Source: Alloprevotella sp. (GTDB lineage Bacteria > Bacteroidota > Bacteroidia > Bacteroidales > Bacteroidaceae). Taken from it: DNA of 64,000 bases. A program made the translations under genes and the position numbers. The stretch is taken from assembly GCA_017478625.1 (NCBI GenBank), contig JAFVDF010000016.1:62001-126000 (forward strand), given 5' to 3'. Shown in pieces: positions 17,601 to 27,100 of the stretch (positions are counted from its first letter, which is position 1; each line of letters starts with the position of its first letter). The notes under the pieces are model-generated. The model did not search any database, was not told the DNA's origin, and was given only the letters and a program-made list of their open reading frames with translations.

Positions 17601-19502
17601 TTACGACAGGAGGGAGAAACCTTCGCCCGAATGTGCAATTTTTCCCTCATCGGATAGTGCTTGTAAAGCACGGGCTACATAGTCTGTGTCGATGCCATCA
17701 AAGCGCAGGTCGGAAGCAGGGTGGGTTTTGCCATCTGCAAGGACATTCAGGATAATCTGAGCCACGTCTCGCTCTGCCTGAGGCTTGACGCTTTGTGCCC
17801 GACAGATGTCACACTGTCCGCAAGGCTCTGCTTCAGTCTCGCCAAAATAGGCCAGCATCACACTACTGCGACACTGTTCCGTTTGCTCGGCGTAGTGGAC
17901 CATTGACATAATGCGTTCCTCGTACTGCTTTTTGCGATGGTCGTACACTTCGGGGGAAAATACGAGTTCTTTGTTGAGCAGACGGCGTCGGACATAGGTG
18001 ATGCGCGGTACGTTTTTGCGGGGAATGTAATGGATAATGCGCTGACGATTGAGGAGTTTCAAGATCTGATATACAAAGTCGGTCGTGAATCCTGTGATTC
18101 GTGCAATGTGGTTCTCGTCTATGGGAACGTAGTCGGAGAATAGGCCTGTATAGGTGCGTAACAGGGCCTGTACGACCTCTTCTCCGCCCTGTGTGTTTGT
18201 GTAATTATAGAGTTGGTCGCGCGTCGTAAGAAAGACCACGCGTGAAACGCTGTCCTCGGCCTCACGATAGTTGAGATAGCCTGCACGGGTGAGCAAGTTG
18301 AGCGCACTCTCTACCTGTGTGGGGAAAAGTTTGAAGGAGCGACAGAACTCATCCATGTGGAATTCATGGGTAAGTCCTTCTCCCTCTCCGATAGGCACTT
18401 CGTAATAGAAAGCGATATCGTCGTACAGACTGCGAATATATTCTACAGGAGGAAATGTATCGGCTACACGTCGCCGGAGGGTGCGCGAGTCGAGCCCATT
18501 ATGGAGCAACACGGCATACGACTGCAATCCGTCGCGCCCAGCCCGCCCTGCTTCCTGAAAATAGGCTTCTATGGAATCGGGTAAATCGAGATGTACCACA
18601 AGTCGTACATCGGGTTTGTCAATGCCCATGCCGAAGGCGTTTGTAGCCACCATTACGCGCGCGTCTCCCTGCATCCATGCTTTTTGGCGGATATCCTTAT
18701 CGGTATCGGTAATGCCGGCATGGTAATATAAGGCGGAAATGCCCGATTCATTGAGGAGTTTTGCCACTTCGCGCGTCTTTGGACGGCTACGCACATACAC
18801 TACTGCACTTCCAGCCACACTACGAAGAATATGCAGGAGCTCGCTGTCCTTATCCTCCGTATGTCGGACGACATAGGCCAGATTTTTACGCGCAAAACTC
18901 ATACGATGGACCACTGCATTATGGCGGAATTCGAGCAGACGGCAAATATCTTCTACAACCCGAGGCGTGGCTGTGGCCGTAAGGGCCAACACGGGCGCTG
19001 TAGGATGGAACTGTCGTATTTCAGCTATATGAAGATAGGATGGGCGGAAGTCATAACCCCATTGGCTTATACAATGGGCTTCGTCAACTACCAAAAAGGA
19101 AATCTTCATAAAACGCAGTTTTTCCAAAAAGGATCTTGACTCCAAGCGCTCGGGCGAAACATACAGCAACTTATAGGCACCAAAAACTGCATTGTTCAAA
19201 ACAATGTCAATATTGCGTGGAGCCATACCGGAGTATATGGCCGCCGCAGGAATGGAGCGTCTTTTCAGATGCTCCACCTGATCTTTCATTAGCGAGATTA
19301 AGGGGGAGACAATAAGGCATAGGCCCTCGCTTATAAGGGCGGGCACTTGAAACGTGAGGCTCTTACCTCCGCCTGTCGGCATAAGGCCCAGTACGTCATT
19401 GCCGGCACTGATGTCACGGATAATACTGAGCTGTATGCCCCGAAATGCGGTATAGCCCCAGTATTGCTTTAAGGTGGAGAGAAATTCGCTGTCAGTGTGC
19501 AT
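17601..19502 (-). CDS. recQ: ATP-dependent DNA helicase RecQ
   Basis: A 633-residue 3'-5' helicase used in recombination and replication-fork repair. The motifs are in order: the aromatic Q-type motif WGYTAFRGIQ near 15-24, Walker A MPTGGGKS near 40-47, VVDEAHCISQWGYDFRP (DEAH box plus the RecQ aromatic loop), YFQEAGRAGRDG (motif VI), and the zinc cluster ending CGQCDICRA. A winged-helix part follows, but no clear HRDC domain. It starts 15 bp after the recJ stop, so recJ and recQ form an operon, a pairing that fits their joint end-processing role in the RecF route. Confidence 0.95.
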   Translation of the reverse strand: MHTDSEFLSTLKQYWGYTAFRGIQLSIIRDISAGNDVLGLMPTGGGKSLTFQVPALISEGLCLIVSPLISLMKDQVEHLKRRSIPAAAIYSGMAPRNIDIVLNNAVFGAYKLLYVSPERLESRSFLEKLRFMKISFLVVDEAHCISQWGYDFRPSYLHIAEIRQFHPTAPVLALTATATPRVVEDICRLLEFRHNAVVHRMSFARKNLAYVVRHTEDKDSELLHILRSVAGSAVVYVRSRPKTREVAKLLNESGISALYYHAGITDTDKDIRQKAWMQGDARVMVATNAFGMGIDKPDVRLVVHLDLPDSIEAYFQEAGRAGRDGLQSYAVLLHNGLDSRTLRRRVADTFPPVEYIRSLYDDIAFYYEVPIGEGEGLTHEFHMDEFCRSFKLFPTQVESALNLLTRAGYLNYREAEDSVSRVVFLTTRDQLYNYTNTQGGEEVVQALLRTYTGLFSDYVPIDENHIARITGFTTDFVYQILKLLNRQRIIHYIPRKNVPRITYVRRRLLNKELVFSPEVYDHRKKQYEERIMSMVHYAEQTEQCRSSVMLAYFGETEAEPCGQCDICRAQSVKPQAERDVAQIILNVLADGKTHPASDLRFDGIDTDYVARALQALSDEGKIAHSGEGFSLLS

Positions 19503-19517
19503 GGAGTGCAGGGCCTT

Positions 19518-21236
19518 TTACTCGCAGGGGCGTATGTCAATGATTTGCAACTGCACATCTCCCTTCTTGTGGGAGTTTTCTTCGATGGTATAGCATATGT
19601 CAAACGCCCTGCGGGTCTTGATGTAGCGCGCCTGACTACTTTGTCCGAAGGCAATACCATTGAGTACGTTGGTACTCTTATTGTCCACCAGTTCGAGTTT
19701 GATATGCTCCTGACCTCGGCCCACTACCTTGCTGGTTCCATAGTCGTACACATGGTGGGTACAGAATATCGGACGTTGATTTTCGGGCCCGAAGGGGGCA
19801 AACCGGCGTATCTGACGATAAAAATCAAAAGTGATATCCTTGAAATCAAGCGTGGCATCAATGTCGAGTGTGGGTTGTACCTGCTGAGTAGATATGTATG
19901 TTTCCACATATTCTTCAAATCGGCGTGTAAACTCAGGGACTTTTTCCACCTTTAAAGACAGGCCTACCGCATAAGTGTGTCCGCCAAAATTTTCCAACAG
20001 GTCTTCGCAACTCTGCACAGCCTTGTACACGTCAAATCCAGAAACACTGCGCGCAGAGCCGGTAGCAAGCCCCTCGCTTTCGGTAAGCACTACGACGGGC
20101 CTGTAATACTGTTCGGTCAGTCGGCTGGCCACAATACCGATAACGCCTTTGTGCCATTCGGGATTAAAGACTACAAATCCACGCCGTTTATCTATATCAG
20201 GAATTTGCTTTACATGCTCGATGGCCTCCTCGGTGATGCGACGGTCCAAGTCCTTGCGCATCTCGTTGAAGATATTGATGCGCTGTGCCATCTCCGTGGC
20301 GGCAGAATAATCTTGCTCTATAAGTAGCTGGACAGCCCCCGAACCATTCTGTACACGGCCTGCCGCATTTAGGCGGGGCCCGATTTTGAAAATAATGTCG
20401 TTCAGGGTGAGTTCGCGCTCAGACAAACCGCACAATTCAATTATCGCCTGAAGGCCAACGGAAGGGTTGCTGTTCAGACGCCTTAATCCGTGCCAGGCCA
20501 GGATGCGGTTTTCACCCATAATGGGCACGATGTCGGTGGCTATGCTTACGGCACAAAGATCCAGCAATTCCATAAGTTGGTTGAACTCTATGCCATTGTT
20601 TGAGGCAAAGGCCTGCATAAACTTGAAACCAACTCCACAGCCAGACAGGCTATCGCAAGGATAAGTGTTGTCTAATCGCTTCGGATTGAGGATGGCTACA
20701 GCCGGTGGAAGAATCTCGTCTGGAACGTGGTGGTCACATATAATAAAATCAATGCCAAGACTCTTTGCGTAACCAATCTCGTCAATAGCTTTGATTCCAC
20801 AATCAAGAACGATGATTAGTTTAACTCCTGTTTCATAGGCATAATCAACACCTTTACGGGATATGCCATAGCCTTCTTCGTAGCGGTCCGGAATATAAAA
20901 ATCAAGGTTGGAATAGTAGCGGAATAAGAACTTATAGACTAACGCAACGGCTGTACAGCCATCTACATCGTAGTCGCCATAAATCAGAATACGCTCCTTG
21001 TGAGCCATGGCCATATTAAGGCGCTGGACGGCTATTTGCATATCATTCATCAAGAACGGATCAAACAATTCCGTCAGCTGTGGTCGGAAAAATCGCTTTA
21101 CTTGTGCCGAGTCCTTAAAGCCACGTTCGAGCAGAAGTGGTCCTAAGTTGGGATTTATTCCAACCTCTTCAGCCAAATGTCGGGCAGCTGAATCATCCGC
21201 TGCTTCGAACGACTTGAAATTCCATTTGTACTGCAT
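19518..21236 (-). CDS. recJ: Single-stranded-DNA exonuclease RecJ
   Basis: A 572-residue 5'-3' ssDNA exonuclease. It carries the DHH phosphoesterase motifs GDYDVDG (87-93), LDCG (144-147) and CDHH (167-170), and the DHHA1 motif FGGHTYAVGL, then an OB-type C-terminal domain. Metal-binding Asp and His residues are all present. The gene is first in an operon with recQ. The N-terminus MQYKWNFKSF is typical of Bacteroidetes RecJ, so the start is taken at 21236. Confidence 0.95.
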   Translation of the reverse strand: MQYKWNFKSFEAADDSAARHLAEEVGINPNLGPLLLERGFKDSAQVKRFFRPQLTELFDPFLMNDMQIAVQRLNMAMAHKERILIYGDYDVDGCTAVALVYKFLFRYYSNLDFYIPDRYEEGYGISRKGVDYAYETGVKLIIVLDCGIKAIDEIGYAKSLGIDFIICDHHVPDEILPPAVAILNPKRLDNTYPCDSLSGCGVGFKFMQAFASNNGIEFNQLMELLDLCAVSIATDIVPIMGENRILAWHGLRRLNSNPSVGLQAIIELCGLSERELTLNDIIFKIGPRLNAAGRVQNGSGAVQLLIEQDYSAATEMAQRINIFNEMRKDLDRRITEEAIEHVKQIPDIDKRRGFVVFNPEWHKGVIGIVASRLTEQYYRPVVVLTESEGLATGSARSVSGFDVYKAVQSCEDLLENFGGHTYAVGLSLKVEKVPEFTRRFEEYVETYISTQQVQPTLDIDATLDFKDITFDFYRQIRRFAPFGPENQRPIFCTHHVYDYGTSKVVGRGQEHIKLELVDNKSTNVLNGIAFGQSSQARYIKTRRAFDICYTIEENSHKKGDVQLQIIDIRPCE

Positions 21237-21360
21237 TATATATTATTCTTTTCATTTCAGGGAAGGATGTAATCACTTTGCTAAATTATATAATTTTCCT
21301 CATGTAGCCTCTCATAGACATTATAAAACCAACCAGCGATTTTCAAAACCCGATAAAATA

Positions 21361-21392
21361 AAAAATCCCCACAGAAATTTGTGGGGATTTTT
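21361..21392. terminator. Bidirectional-looking terminator between recJ and susD
   Basis: AAAATCCCCACA pairs with TGTGGGGATTTT, with A- and T-runs on both sides. It is placed 18 bp after the susD stop, so it most likely ends the susC-susD transcript. Confidence 0.8.
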
Positions 21393-21409
21393 ACAGGTAT
21401 CAACTATTA

Positions 21410-23278
21410 CTAATAGTTGGGGAAATTGCTTGTTACTGAAGCCGGATCCCACCATAGGTGAGTGGCTTGCTTGTCGGGACCTCCAAGAGCTTCGATACCG
21501 GTCTCTTGGATATCACGAATATCAGCGTCAGAACTTCCAGGGAATATTGCACGACGAATAATGTCGCCATAATGGAGACTTCCATCGCCGTCTTCCGGAT
21601 TGAGCACTTTAAAGAGTTTTGGATAGCCTGTGCGGCGTAACTCAGCAAACATTTCTGGGCTTGTGGGAAGTAGGGCAATGTATTTCTGGGTGATAATTTT
21701 CTCCAGCTTAGTCTCCTTATCATCTGCCTCATCCCAGGCAACACCGATTAACGTTGTACTGGGTTCGTCGTCGGCAATGCCGAGCGGATCAGTCCAGGTA
21801 AACGCCGTCGGAGCTGTCTGAGCAAGATATGCTTCTATAAGTGCATCGTAATTGGCATCTGGACTTTCATGACGCAATAGGCTAGCGTGACGGATACCAG
21901 CTTCATAGAAATCCTGAGCCGTTCCACCCATGTCCCATCCACGTACTGCACCTTCAGCACGTAAGAATTCAACTTCAGACAATTTTACAATGTAGAAGGG
22001 GAATTCATGACCAGTCAGACTGGGCTGATCAATGTCTCCACTCATAGAGAAACGGCTAAATGCTACATACTGATTTCCACCAAGAGCTTGGCCAAATCCC
22101 GTACGCTGTCCATCGCGGATGCCGACATTGCGGGAACCTTTAGGAAGAATTTCTCCGGTTTGTTCATTCAAAATATCTGCGAAGTTCTTATCTATGAGAT
22201 AAGTGAGATAAGGATGGTTCAGACTGGTCAGCAGAGATTCAAGCGAAGCACTGATGCGCTGGTCGTTCCATACATTCATAATCATATGAAGCGGATTGAA
22301 GTTCACATCGTAAATGGGGTCAACCTTAATCTCTTGTGCATACGTTTCAACTACGCCGTCGCGTATGGCCTCTTCAGCCCACTTACGACAAACGCCATCG
22401 TCAACATCTGCAGCAATACGCTGGAGGTCTTCATCAACCTGGATGATACGAGTTAAGTGCATGGCTATGCGAAGTTTTAGCGAATTAGCCATTCTAACAA
22501 GCATATCCATCTTGCGTGCTGAATATTCTGTAGGACTCCAGAAGGGGAAACGGTTTAGCAATAACTGATCAACCTTATTCTGATACCAGTCTGGACGACT
22601 TTCGTAATTCTTCAGACGATCAACGATAGTATCTACATTAGCCTCAACGTTAAGATAAACCGTGAAGATGTTATCGTAATTAAATGGAGACTCCTGCTTG
22701 TTTGATTTATAATCCAAGAAAGGCATAGCTCCATACATATCAATGGCTTCAACGGCAGCAAAGTCAAAGAAAAGCAAAGCCAAAGCCTTGATTTCTGGAA
22801 TAGAATCTACGTCAGGATGGTTGAGCAAAGGTACAGCTCCGTTCTTGACAGAGATAAAACCACTCCACGGGCCACCATTATATGCAGTGTGATAGCAACT
22901 TAATTTATCATCGCCATATGCAAAATCCTGGTGAGGTATCATACCCCATTGAGCCCATCCGTCTACGGAGTTGGTAAATACATATTGGTATGCATGTTCT
23001 ACTGGAGTTCCGCCATCTTTACCGCCACGAAGTCCATACACACCTCCATGGAAAGCATCGAAAGCATCACTAATATTATTCAAGGCTGCATTTAAATTAG
23101 CTTCAGTTTTACATGCTTCAACAGGAATACTGTCGGCCTTGCCATGATAGACAACATCGTCAATTGTATGTGTAGTGGAATTAAAGTTGTCACCTGGCTC
23201 ATCATAATCGAGACAAGATGCAAGACCAAATGCTACGAATGTAACCGGTAGATATAATAGAATTTTTTTAGCGTTCAT
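21410..23278 (-). CDS. SusD/RagB-family surface glycan-binding lipoprotein
   Basis: A 622-residue lipoprotein with signal peptide and lipobox FGLASC (Cys22), followed by an acidic DYDEPGD stretch of the kind that can direct surface export. The body is helical and rich in aromatic residues, with the SusD-type C-terminus around MFAELRRTGYPKLF and WWDPASV. SusD proteins cap the SusC barrel and capture glycan at the cell surface. It follows susC by 10 bp. The size, above the usual 500-550, and the phrase MFAELRRTGYP place it in the SusD_like group. The facing GH92 genes suggest a mannose-rich ligand. Confidence 0.92.
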   Translation of the reverse strand: MNAKKILLYLPVTFVAFGLASCLDYDEPGDNFNSTTHTIDDVVYHGKADSIPVEACKTEANLNAALNNISDAFDAFHGGVYGLRGGKDGGTPVEHAYQYVFTNSVDGWAQWGMIPHQDFAYGDDKLSCYHTAYNGGPWSGFISVKNGAVPLLNHPDVDSIPEIKALALLFFDFAAVEAIDMYGAMPFLDYKSNKQESPFNYDNIFTVYLNVEANVDTIVDRLKNYESRPDWYQNKVDQLLLNRFPFWSPTEYSARKMDMLVRMANSLKLRIAMHLTRIIQVDEDLQRIAADVDDGVCRKWAEEAIRDGVVETYAQEIKVDPIYDVNFNPLHMIMNVWNDQRISASLESLLTSLNHPYLTYLIDKNFADILNEQTGEILPKGSRNVGIRDGQRTGFGQALGGNQYVAFSRFSMSGDIDQPSLTGHEFPFYIVKLSEVEFLRAEGAVRGWDMGGTAQDFYEAGIRHASLLRHESPDANYDALIEAYLAQTAPTAFTWTDPLGIADDEPSTTLIGVAWDEADDKETKLEKIITQKYIALLPTSPEMFAELRRTGYPKLFKVLNPEDGDGSLHYGDIIRRAIFPGSSDADIRDIQETGIEALGGPDKQATHLWWDPASVTSNFPNY

Positions 23279-23288
23279 TTTCGTAGAT

Positions 23289-26200
23289 TTAGAAATTAAG
23301 TTTCAAAGAAATACCATAAGAACGTGTTGACGGCAATGTGAAGTTCTCAAAAGCTGCCAGACCGCGAGATGTAGATTGAGAAATATCTGGATCTGTTGGG
23401 CTGTCTTTGTAAAGGAAGAACAAGTTACGTGCAATGAACGAGAGCGTCAAGTTCTTATTTTCGCCAATGAGGTTACGGAATGTGTAACCTAGAGAGAGTT
23501 CGCGTAAACGGAAATTGGTGGCATTATAAACGTAGTTTCCTGGGCAGTTACGGCTTATATAACGATAATAAGACTCAATGTCCACTAAGCGGTTACTACC
23601 ATCAGGCAAATACATGGCTAATTTTCCACTAGGAGTGCGGAGATTATTGGCCTCTGCATAGAGGCGTGCTTCAGCAGAACGCTGAGAATTACCGATACGA
23701 TCTAATTCAGCTTCAGTCAGAGATATAACCTTACCTCCGATACGGCCAGAAATCAAGAAATAGAGTTGGAAATCCTTGAAGGAGATGGTATTGCTCCAAC
23801 CAAGTTGATAATTGGAGTTCATATTACCAATATACTTTCCATAGACTTTATTCTTTTCGGTTTCAAGCAGAGGAAGATTGTCGCTTGTAACCTTGTATGT
23901 GCCATCTTCGTTGTACTGGAAGTCAGTTACATACATATCGCCTACGGAACCTCCTTCACGATAACGGACACGTACACCTGCTACATCAGAATATACAAGT
24001 TTTTCTTTTCCTGTTTGAGGCTCATAAACGGTCTCAATAATCTTGTTTTTGTTATAGGAGAAGTTTGCTTGCGTTTTCCAGCGCCAGTCTTCACCAAATC
24101 GGAAGTTGTAGCCAAGTGTAATCTCAACACCACGGTTGCGAATACGACCACTATTTACAGGCTCACTCAGACCAGAAGCATTAGTTGCTATCATGTACTG
24201 ATTCTTAGATACTGTGTTGTAGAAAGAAACGTCTAAGTTTAGATTTTGATTGAAGAACAACATTTCTAAACCAGTCTCGAAAGACGCTAATTTCTCAGGA
24301 CGAGGATTTTTGAACTGAGCAAATGTGTTTGAGGTCATTGCTCCAGTTGACAAATTCACAGAGGCTGAAGAGTACACAATATTAGGAATGGAGTTACCTA
24401 CCTCAGAGTAAGATAAGCGGTACTTCATATAACTGATAGGCTCTGGCATCTTGAAGAGAGATGAAAGTATTGCAGAAGCACCTACGCCAAAGTATCCGTA
24501 ATTGTCGGGAGTTCCACGATCTTTAAACTGGCGGAAAGCACGATACCAGTCACGACGATAAGAGCCATCCAAATATATCATATCTTTCCATCCAAATTGA
24601 GCAGTTACAAGAGCAGCTTTGTCCCAATTGCTGGAACGGCTTGTGCTTGTTACGCCAGGTCCGCCGGAACTAACCTCAAAGACATTTACAGCGTCATAAA
24701 GTTGACGACGATTGCCATCATAATAGGTTGCACTTGTTACATTGGAACTTTCAGTGCGGCCCTTAGTTACATGCCCAACCCAACCAGCGGTTGCGCTTAC
24801 GCTCCAGTCTTCTCCAAAAACTTTGTCGTATGAGAGGAGATAGTCAGTATAAATCTCAGTTGCACGAGAATGGCTATACCAATAGCGACCATAGTTTTCC
24901 ATAGACGCAGCCAGATAGGTAGTTGCGTAGCGCTTGGATTCATTTGTGTACCAAGAATGGTCAAAGCTTACACGGCCTTGGAAGCTTAATCCGTCTAAGA
25001 GATTTACTTTTCCGGTAAAGGTTCCGTATGCGCGGTCTTCTTTTTGCTTGGATACATTCTGACGAGTCAGCCAATAGGGGTTGTTCTGCGCTGCTGCGGT
25101 ATAAGCCCATTGTTGCATAGGACCTGTTAATGGGATGTTCATAGAAACGTAATCGTAAAGAACACCGCCACCTGGTTGTACAACTGTGCCGTCATAGATG
25201 TAGCGCATATCTTGAATCTGAGTATTCTGTACGTTTTCGTCAAACGTTGACCAGTCTGGATCCCACCACATATAATCTATCATGTTAGAGGTGTCCACTG
25301 CGCGATAAATAGACTGGTTGCCGGAGAACCATTGGCCTTGTGCAGCGTAATTGTTGCGGTAGTAAGCCATGTCAATGTTACGAGGAGCAGTGTATAGGTG
25401 GTATATTGGGTTTAAGATACGACCTCCACCAGGACGATTCTTCGTTACGGTCTGTACATAGTTTAAGGAAGCGTCAATCTGCACGCGGTCCCACAGTTTA
25501 TAACTTTGGCGGAATGCAAAAGTATTACGATTGTAAGTGTTTTCTTCAATCATTCCTTTTGCGTGTGAGTTAGCATAAGAGAAATAGGACTTGATTTTAT
25601 CCGTACCGCCAGATAGAGCTATTGAGTTATTGGCGGTAACACCTAGACGATAGAAGTCGTTGACATCGTCGTTGCCATAATTGCGCAGATGAACACCGTG
25701 GGTCTGTGCAGAGGTATAGTTCTCTAGACCGGCGTTTGTAGCATCAAATGCAAGCACTGGAGTTTCTGCTACACGACCGCCCCAAGAAGATGTTCCCAAA
25801 GAATAGAGACCACCTGTGGATGGGGTAACGGAAGCACCATAAATGTTTTGGATTTCTGGCAGGAGAAGAGGCTTTTCGAAAGTTACATTGGATGTAAAGT
25901 TTACATCTAGGCGACCTTCTCTACCTTTCTTTGTGGTAATCATCAAAACACCATTAGCAGCTGCTGAGCCATATAGTGCGGCAGCGTTGGCACCCTTCAG
26001 GATATTGACAGATTCAATATCGTCACCGTTAATCATGGAGAGTGCGTCACCACCTTCAGACTGGCCGTAGTTTATATCTAGGGAGTTAATCTGTCCAGAT
26101 ACCGAGTTTGTCATAGGAACACCGTCCACGACAATCAGAGGATCGCTACTTCCAAGAATAGACTTAACACCGCGAAGCGTAATCTTAGAGGCACCACCGG

Positions 26201-26705
26201 CACCACCGGCACTTGGGGTAATGGTAATACCTGCGACTTTACCTTCAATAGAGTTTACAAAATTGACATCCTGCACTTTCATGATGTCATCACTCTTAAT
26301 TTGCTGAGTAGAATACGTCAGAGATTTTTCTTTACGTACAATACCCATGGCAGTAACAACGGCTTCGTTCAAAGTATTCTCTGCTTCTTCCAGCACTACA
26401 TTCACTACATTATCAGTGACTTTAACGTTCTGAGTAGCGTAGCCGATGAGACCAATCTTTAGTGTTGCGCCAGCAGGAACTCCTCTAAGAGTAAAAGCAC
26501 CGTTATCGTCCACAATTGCCATCGTCTTAGTTCCAACGACAACGACTGTGGCGCCCGATGCAGGCTCTCCTGTAGCAAGTTTTACTGTGCCGCGCACAGT
26601 CTGCGTTTGCTGAACTTCTTTTACGGCTTTGGAGTCTGCGGAAGCGGCATTCATGCCTCCGGTACCCATAAGCGCAAAGAGCAGCAACATGCTAACATGT
26701 TTCAT
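23289..26705 (-). CDS. SusC/RagA-family TonB-dependent glycan transporter
   Basis: A 1138-residue outer membrane transporter. The signal peptide ends near MNAASA. The carboxypeptidase-like domain covers about 38-112 (VRGTVKLATGEPASGATVVV), then the plug with SIEGKVAGITITPS, IVVDGVPMTN and SVNILKGANAAALYGSAAANGV, and a 22-strand barrel ending SYGISLKLNF. It imports oligosaccharides with energy from TonB. It is cotranscribed with susD and faces a GH92 gene across 395 bp with divergent promoters. No SusR, ECF sigma or hybrid sensor gene is adjacent. Confidence 0.95.
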   Translation of the reverse strand: MKHVSMLLLFALMGTGGMNAASADSKAVKEVQQTQTVRGTVKLATGEPASGATVVVVGTKTMAIVDDNGAFTLRGVPAGATLKIGLIGYATQNVKVTDNVVNVVLEEAENTLNEAVVTAMGIVRKEKSLTYSTQQIKSDDIMKVQDVNFVNSIEGKVAGITITPSAGGAGGASKITLRGVKSILGSSDPLIVVDGVPMTNSVSGQINSLDINYGQSEGGDALSMINGDDIESVNILKGANAAALYGSAAANGVLMITTKKGREGRLDVNFTSNVTFEKPLLLPEIQNIYGASVTPSTGGLYSLGTSSWGGRVAETPVLAFDATNAGLENYTSAQTHGVHLRNYGNDDVNDFYRLGVTANNSIALSGGTDKIKSYFSYANSHAKGMIEENTYNRNTFAFRQSYKLWDRVQIDASLNYVQTVTKNRPGGGRILNPIYHLYTAPRNIDMAYYRNNYAAQGQWFSGNQSIYRAVDTSNMIDYMWWDPDWSTFDENVQNTQIQDMRYIYDGTVVQPGGGVLYDYVSMNIPLTGPMQQWAYTAAAQNNPYWLTRQNVSKQKEDRAYGTFTGKVNLLDGLSFQGRVSFDHSWYTNESKRYATTYLAASMENYGRYWYSHSRATEIYTDYLLSYDKVFGEDWSVSATAGWVGHVTKGRTESSNVTSATYYDGNRRQLYDAVNVFEVSSGGPGVTSTSRSSNWDKAALVTAQFGWKDMIYLDGSYRRDWYRAFRQFKDRGTPDNYGYFGVGASAILSSLFKMPEPISYMKYRLSYSEVGNSIPNIVYSSASVNLSTGAMTSNTFAQFKNPRPEKLASFETGLEMLFFNQNLNLDVSFYNTVSKNQYMIATNASGLSEPVNSGRIRNRGVEITLGYNFRFGEDWRWKTQANFSYNKNKIIETVYEPQTGKEKLVYSDVAGVRVRYREGGSVGDMYVTDFQYNEDGTYKVTSDNLPLLETEKNKVYGKYIGNMNSNYQLGWSNTISFKDFQLYFLISGRIGGKVISLTEAELDRIGNSQRSAEARLYAEANNLRTPSGKLAMYLPDGSNRLVDIESYYRYISRNCPGNYVYNATNFRLRELSLGYTFRNLIGENKNLTLSFIARNLFFLYKDSPTDPDISQSTSRGLAAFENFTLPSTRSYGISLKLNF

Positions 26706-26827
26706 AGGATTTAACTTAAAATAATTACAGATGATTGATAATTAAATTTTATTTTGATTATAATTTGGTTCAATAGATTTACATATTGATAACCATCTTT
26801 TGTGGTAAAATTGCATTATGCAATGAA

Positions 26828-26858
26828 CAAAAGTAAACCTAAATTAGGATTCAGCAAA
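26828..26858 (-). promoter_or_regulatory. susC promoter
   Basis: On the minus strand, TTTG (26855-26858), 19 bp, then TACTTTTG (26828-26835): a full match to the Bacteroidetes -33/-7 consensus. The leader would be about 115 nt. Confidence 0.75.
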
Positions 26859-27085
26859 AGATTTAAAGAAAAATTAAGAGTGGAAATCTGAAAAATCAAG
26901 CCCGTTCTGTCTTGCCTGAAAAGTTGTTGCACAAAAATGGGCCTATTCTGCAAAAATGAGGTATAAATCGTTGAGTTCATAGTACATTTTTTTGTGCTCT
27001 TCCCACTACCCAAAAGCCTTGCGATTATTGTCTATTTTTATATACACATATTTGGTCGGTTGATATCTATATCCTGAAAAATCAT

Positions 27086-27093
27086 TACCTTTG
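27086..27093 (+). promoter_or_regulatory. -7 box abutting the first GH92 gene
   Basis: TACCTTTG is followed by only 7 bp before ATG 27101, so the mRNA would be leaderless or nearly so. A possible -33 TTGA lies at 27059-27062, 23 bp upstream. Confidence 0.5.
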
Positions 27094-27100
27094 CTAAACT

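Larger units (their letters stand above)
26706..27100. other. Divergent susC / GH92 control region
   Basis: No gene. It holds the two promoters listed here and the palindrome TTGCATTATGCAA at 26811-26823, which overlaps the predicted susC transcription start and matches the core of the 21-bp arrays. Confidence 0.6.
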
